From JAVBNJ01 sp031551625 (GTDB lineage Bacteria; Bacteroidota; Bacteroidia; Bacteroidales; UBA932), in assembly GCA_031551625.1 (NCBI GenBank), contig JAVBNJ010000150.1:1-25401 (forward strand): a stretch of 25,401 nt of DNA, written 5' to 3'. Position 1 is the first letter of the stretch; each line of letters opens with the position of its first letter. Shown in pieces: positions 23,368 through 25,401 of this stretch. A program made the position numbers and the translations under genes. The notes under the pieces were generated by a model. That model saw nothing but the letters and a program-made list of their open reading frames with translations. It searched no databases and had not been told where the DNA came from.

Positions 23368-24579
23368 ATGAAACATTTCTATTTTCTCACAAAATATAGT
23401 CTGCTGCTGCTGGCTTGCTTTGCCGTAAGCCACCACGTGAGCGGCCAGCCAAAAGATACGCTGCCGCCTTCGCGTAGCGATATCGAAAACCACCGGGCTA
23501 CCACCTGCGTAATTGCCGATATTCACGGCATAGCATTGAAAATCGGCGGTTTTGTACAAGCCGATTTTATATACGACTTTCGCGGAATGGGCAACCGCAG
23601 CGCTTTCCAACCATCTACTATTGTCGTACCCACGTCCGACGATGCCGCTATGAATTTCAGCATCCGCCAGTCGCGGTTGGATTTTATGGCCAACGGGCGG
23701 GTAAAGTATTTTGGTGATTTCACCGCTTTGCTGGAGTTTGATCTTTATGGCCCCAACGGCACCTCGAACCTGCGCTTGCGCCATGCATGGATAAGCTTGG
23801 GGCATTGGGGGTTCGGGCAATACTGGAGCAACTTTATGGACAGCGATATATGGCCGAATATTGTGGACGGCTGGGGCCCCAATGCGTACCTCTGGAAACG
23901 GCAGCCGCAGTTGCGATATACACAACCGATAGGTTTGCAGCACCAGCTGTCGGTGTCGGCAGAGCTGCCCGGTTCGGATATCACGCTGCCGGCCGATTCG
24001 GCCTGGGCTGTACGCAACCTTATTCCCGATTTTACGGCGGCCTACAAATTCACGTGGGACAATAGCAACAGCTATCTCCGGTTGGGTGGCCTGCTACACC
24101 CGGTAACCTACCGCACCACTACCGATAATTTAGTAACTATTATGGGCGGTGCATTCAGCCTGTCGGGCAACATTCGCACCGTAGGCCGCGATGCGTTGAA
24201 ATTCCAGGCATCGTATGGCACCGGCTATGCGCGTTACAACGAAGATATTGGCGGCGAAGGCTACGACGCTTTTCCCGACCCTGCCGACAACTATCGCTTG
24301 CGCACATTGCCGCAACGCTACTTGAGTATTTTCTACGACCGCTGGTGGAGCAACCATTGGAGCTCCTCGATAGGTTGGGGAAACATCTGGATTGATCATA
24401 ACGGGGATTCACCAGCCACTGCTATTGCACAAACCAATTACGGGCTGGTCAACCTGCTATGGTATCCGAATACGTATTTCAAAACAGGTATCGAATTGCT
24501 CTACGGTAACCGCATTAACCGCAACGGCGACCGCGGCGATAATGTCCGCATACAGTTTACAGCATTTGTGAAATTGTAA
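23368..24579 (+). CDS. DcaP-like outer-membrane porin
   Basis: 403 residues from ATG 23368; an in-frame ATG at 23302 lies upstream of the promoter element and was rejected. The signal peptide spans residues 1 to about 26 (MKHFYFLTKYSLLLLACFAV, cut near VSG/Q). The mature part begins with a short polar stretch and then barrel strands: KIGGFVQADFIYDF, NFSIRQSRLDFMANG, ALLEFDLYGP, LRLRHAWISLGHWGFGQYWS, FMDSDIWPN, RQPQLRYTQPI, ending RIQFTAFVKL. These match the DcaP family of trimeric porins that take up small anionic solutes; the substrate here is not known. The 3' end overlaps the convergent RhuM remnant by 23 bases. Confidence 0.85.
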   Translation: MKHFYFLTKYSLLLLACFAVSHHVSGQPKDTLPPSRSDIENHRATTCVIADIHGIALKIGGFVQADFIYDFRGMGNRSAFQPSTIVVPTSDDAAMNFSIRQSRLDFMANGRVKYFGDFTALLEFDLYGPNGTSNLRLRHAWISLGHWGFGQYWSNFMDSDIWPNIVDGWGPNAYLWKRQPQLRYTQPIGLQHQLSVSAELPGSDITLPADSAWAVRNLIPDFTAAYKFTWDNSNSYLRLGGLLHPVTYRTTTDNLVTIMGGAFSLSGNIRTVGRDALKFQASYGTGYARYNEDIGGEGYDAFPDPADNYRLRTLPQRYLSIFYDRWWSNHWSSSIGWGNIWIDHNGDSPATAIAQTNYGLVNLLWYPNTYFKTGIELLYGNRINRNGDRGDNVRIQFTAFVKL

Positions 24580-25072
24580 ATATCATAAAAGATGTACGTA
24601 ATTCGTGAGAATTTTTATGCTGCAACACATTCGACAATAGTTTGACTGTTTGCTTCAAGTCTTCATATTGTTCCAGTTTCAGTTGATCTTTTACGGCGTA
24701 GCCTTTTACCAAATAATCTTTCAATATGCGGTTAGCCCAAATACGAAATTGGGTACCGCGTTTGGAATTTACCCTGTACCCAACCGATATTATCATATCA
24801 AGATTATAATAGGCAATTTTACGTAAAACTCTACGGCCGCCTTCTGTTTGAACTTGTGCAATTTTTGCACAAGTTGCCTTTTCCTCCAACTCTGCAGTCT
24901 TGTATATGTTTCTTATATGGCGTAAAATAGAGGTTCTATCTGTATTAAAAAGCTCCGCCATTTGAAATTGGTCCAACCAAATCGTTTCCTGTTCCAAACG
25001 AACATCAATGCTTGTGCTTCTGTCAGGGACTTGGTAAATCATTATTTCGCCGTGCGAGGGGTGGTTGTTCAT
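24557..25072 (-). pseudogene. RhuM family protein, C-terminal half missing
   Basis: 171 residues remain. Residues 7-125 match the RhuM (virulence/cytosine methyltransferase-associated) N-terminal domain: TIWLDQFQMAELFNTDRTSI, YYNLDMIISVGYRVNSKRGT, FRIWANRILKDYLVKGYAV. Then comes the expected QYEDLKQTVKLLSNVLQHK. After about residue 152 the familiar sequence ends and an unrelated tail (SHELRTSFMIFTISQML) runs into the antisense of the porin 3' end. Complete members are about 330 residues, so a deletion or rearrangement has joined this gene to the end of the porin gene. The N-terminal domain may still fold. RhuM genes usually travel with restriction-modification or other accessory islands, none of which is visible here. 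Confidence 0.85.
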
Positions 25073-25103
25073 AAGGAATAGTAGTTTTGTAATTAAAGAA
25101 ATG

Positions 25104-25111
25104 CAAAAGTA
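25104..25111 (-). promoter_or_regulatory. -7 promoter element of the RhuM-family gene
   Basis: The minus strand reads TACTTTTG, an exact TAnnTTTG match, 31 bases before ATG 25072. It lies in the short gap after the AI-2E-family gene. Confidence 0.5.
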
Positions 25112-25121
25112 GAAAGAATTA

Positions 25122-25401
25122 TTATTTTTCCACTTCTACTTCCTTCTCGCCTTTCCCGTATTCCATGTAATAAATCTTAATCAGCAGCAGGAATCCGGAA
25201 AGCAGCAGCGGGCCGAAAATAATACCCCAGAAACCGAACAGCGGAATTCCCAATATAACACCAAAAATAATAATGAGTGTGTGCGTATTGGCCATTTTTT
25301 TCATTAGCACCATGCGGCACACGTTGTCGGCATTGGTGATGATGAGTGCGCCGTATAAAATTAACACAATGCCTTGCCAGATATTATTGTTTACCAATAA
25401 G
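25122..25401 (-). CDS. AI-2E family (PerM-like) membrane protein, C-terminal part only
   Basis: The frame is open to the right edge of the window, so the start is outside; only about the last 93 residues are seen. A leucine codon, not a start, lies at 25395-25397. The visible part shows the C-terminal hydrophobic helices of the family: NIWQGIVLILYGALIITNAD, then NTHTLIIIFGVILGIPLFG and FWGIIFGPLLLSGFLLLIKI, ending in a charged tail (GEKEVEVEK). Family members are inner-membrane proteins proposed to export AI-2 or act as ion antiporters. Function here is assigned from these helices only. Confidence 0.8.
   Translation of the reverse strand, partial: LLVNNNIWQGIVLILYGALIITNADNVCRMVLMKKMANTHTLIIIFGVILGIPLFGFWGIIFGPLLLSGFLLLIKIYYMEYGKGEKEVEVEK

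Overview
The window comes from a Bacteroidota chromosome, most likely order Bacteroidales. The evidence is a SusC/SusD (RagA/RagB) pair, a protein with a type IX secretion system (T9SS) type A C-terminal sorting domain, BACON and cleaved-adhesin domains, and many copies of the Bacteroidota -7 promoter element TAnnTTTG a short way upstream of genes. The genus cannot be read from the sequence.

Layout. 1-1640: a lipoprotein alpha/beta hydrolase of the DUF3089 type, whose 5' end sits in a duplicated 21-bp repeat and has no ATG, converges on a cysteine glutathione peroxidase across a perfect 15-bp-stem terminator. 1728-7327 (minus): a transporter operon in the order SusC, SusD, SusE/F-like lipoprotein, closed by a terminator. 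7461-7597: a 137-bp element with perfect 16-bp inverted termini, resembling a MITE. 7624-16209 (minus): a three-gene cluster with a 2068-residue secreted serine protease (lysyl-endopeptidase-like catalytic domain, many adhesin/Ig/PKD-like modules, T9SS tail), an outer-membrane beta-barrel protein and a BACON/Ig-like lipoprotein. 16210-16513: a divergent promoter region. 16514-18277 (plus): a membrane-spanning TPR-LuxR regulator. 18332-20820: the ABC-F ATPase uup and an NADPH-dependent FMN reductase. 20906-21643 (minus): an uncharacterised cysteine-motif protein. 21846-24579 (plus): an MdtD-like DHA2 efflux permease and a DcaP-like porin. 24557-25072 (minus): a RhuM-family gene that has lost its C-terminal half. 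25122-25401 (minus): the C-terminal end of an AI-2E-family membrane protein, cut by the window edge.

How it may work together. Bases 1827-18277 read as one functional block. The divergent regulator would sense an envelope signal and control a surface-exposed protease with helper envelope proteins. The neighbouring SusCD-lipoprotein set would import the products. No carbohydrate-active enzyme or sulfatase lies in the block, so peptides or glycopeptides are a plausible cargo, as for gingipains and RagAB in Porphyromonas gingivalis. This is inference from context. The catalytic domain keeps the His-Asp-Ser triad of Achromobacter protease I but appears to have Asn where that enzyme has its lysine-selecting Asp225, so its specificity is open.

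Several reading frames open with a TTG that lies in or before a promoter element. For those genes (16514, 18332, 21643, 23368) the start was moved to the first suitable ATG downstream.
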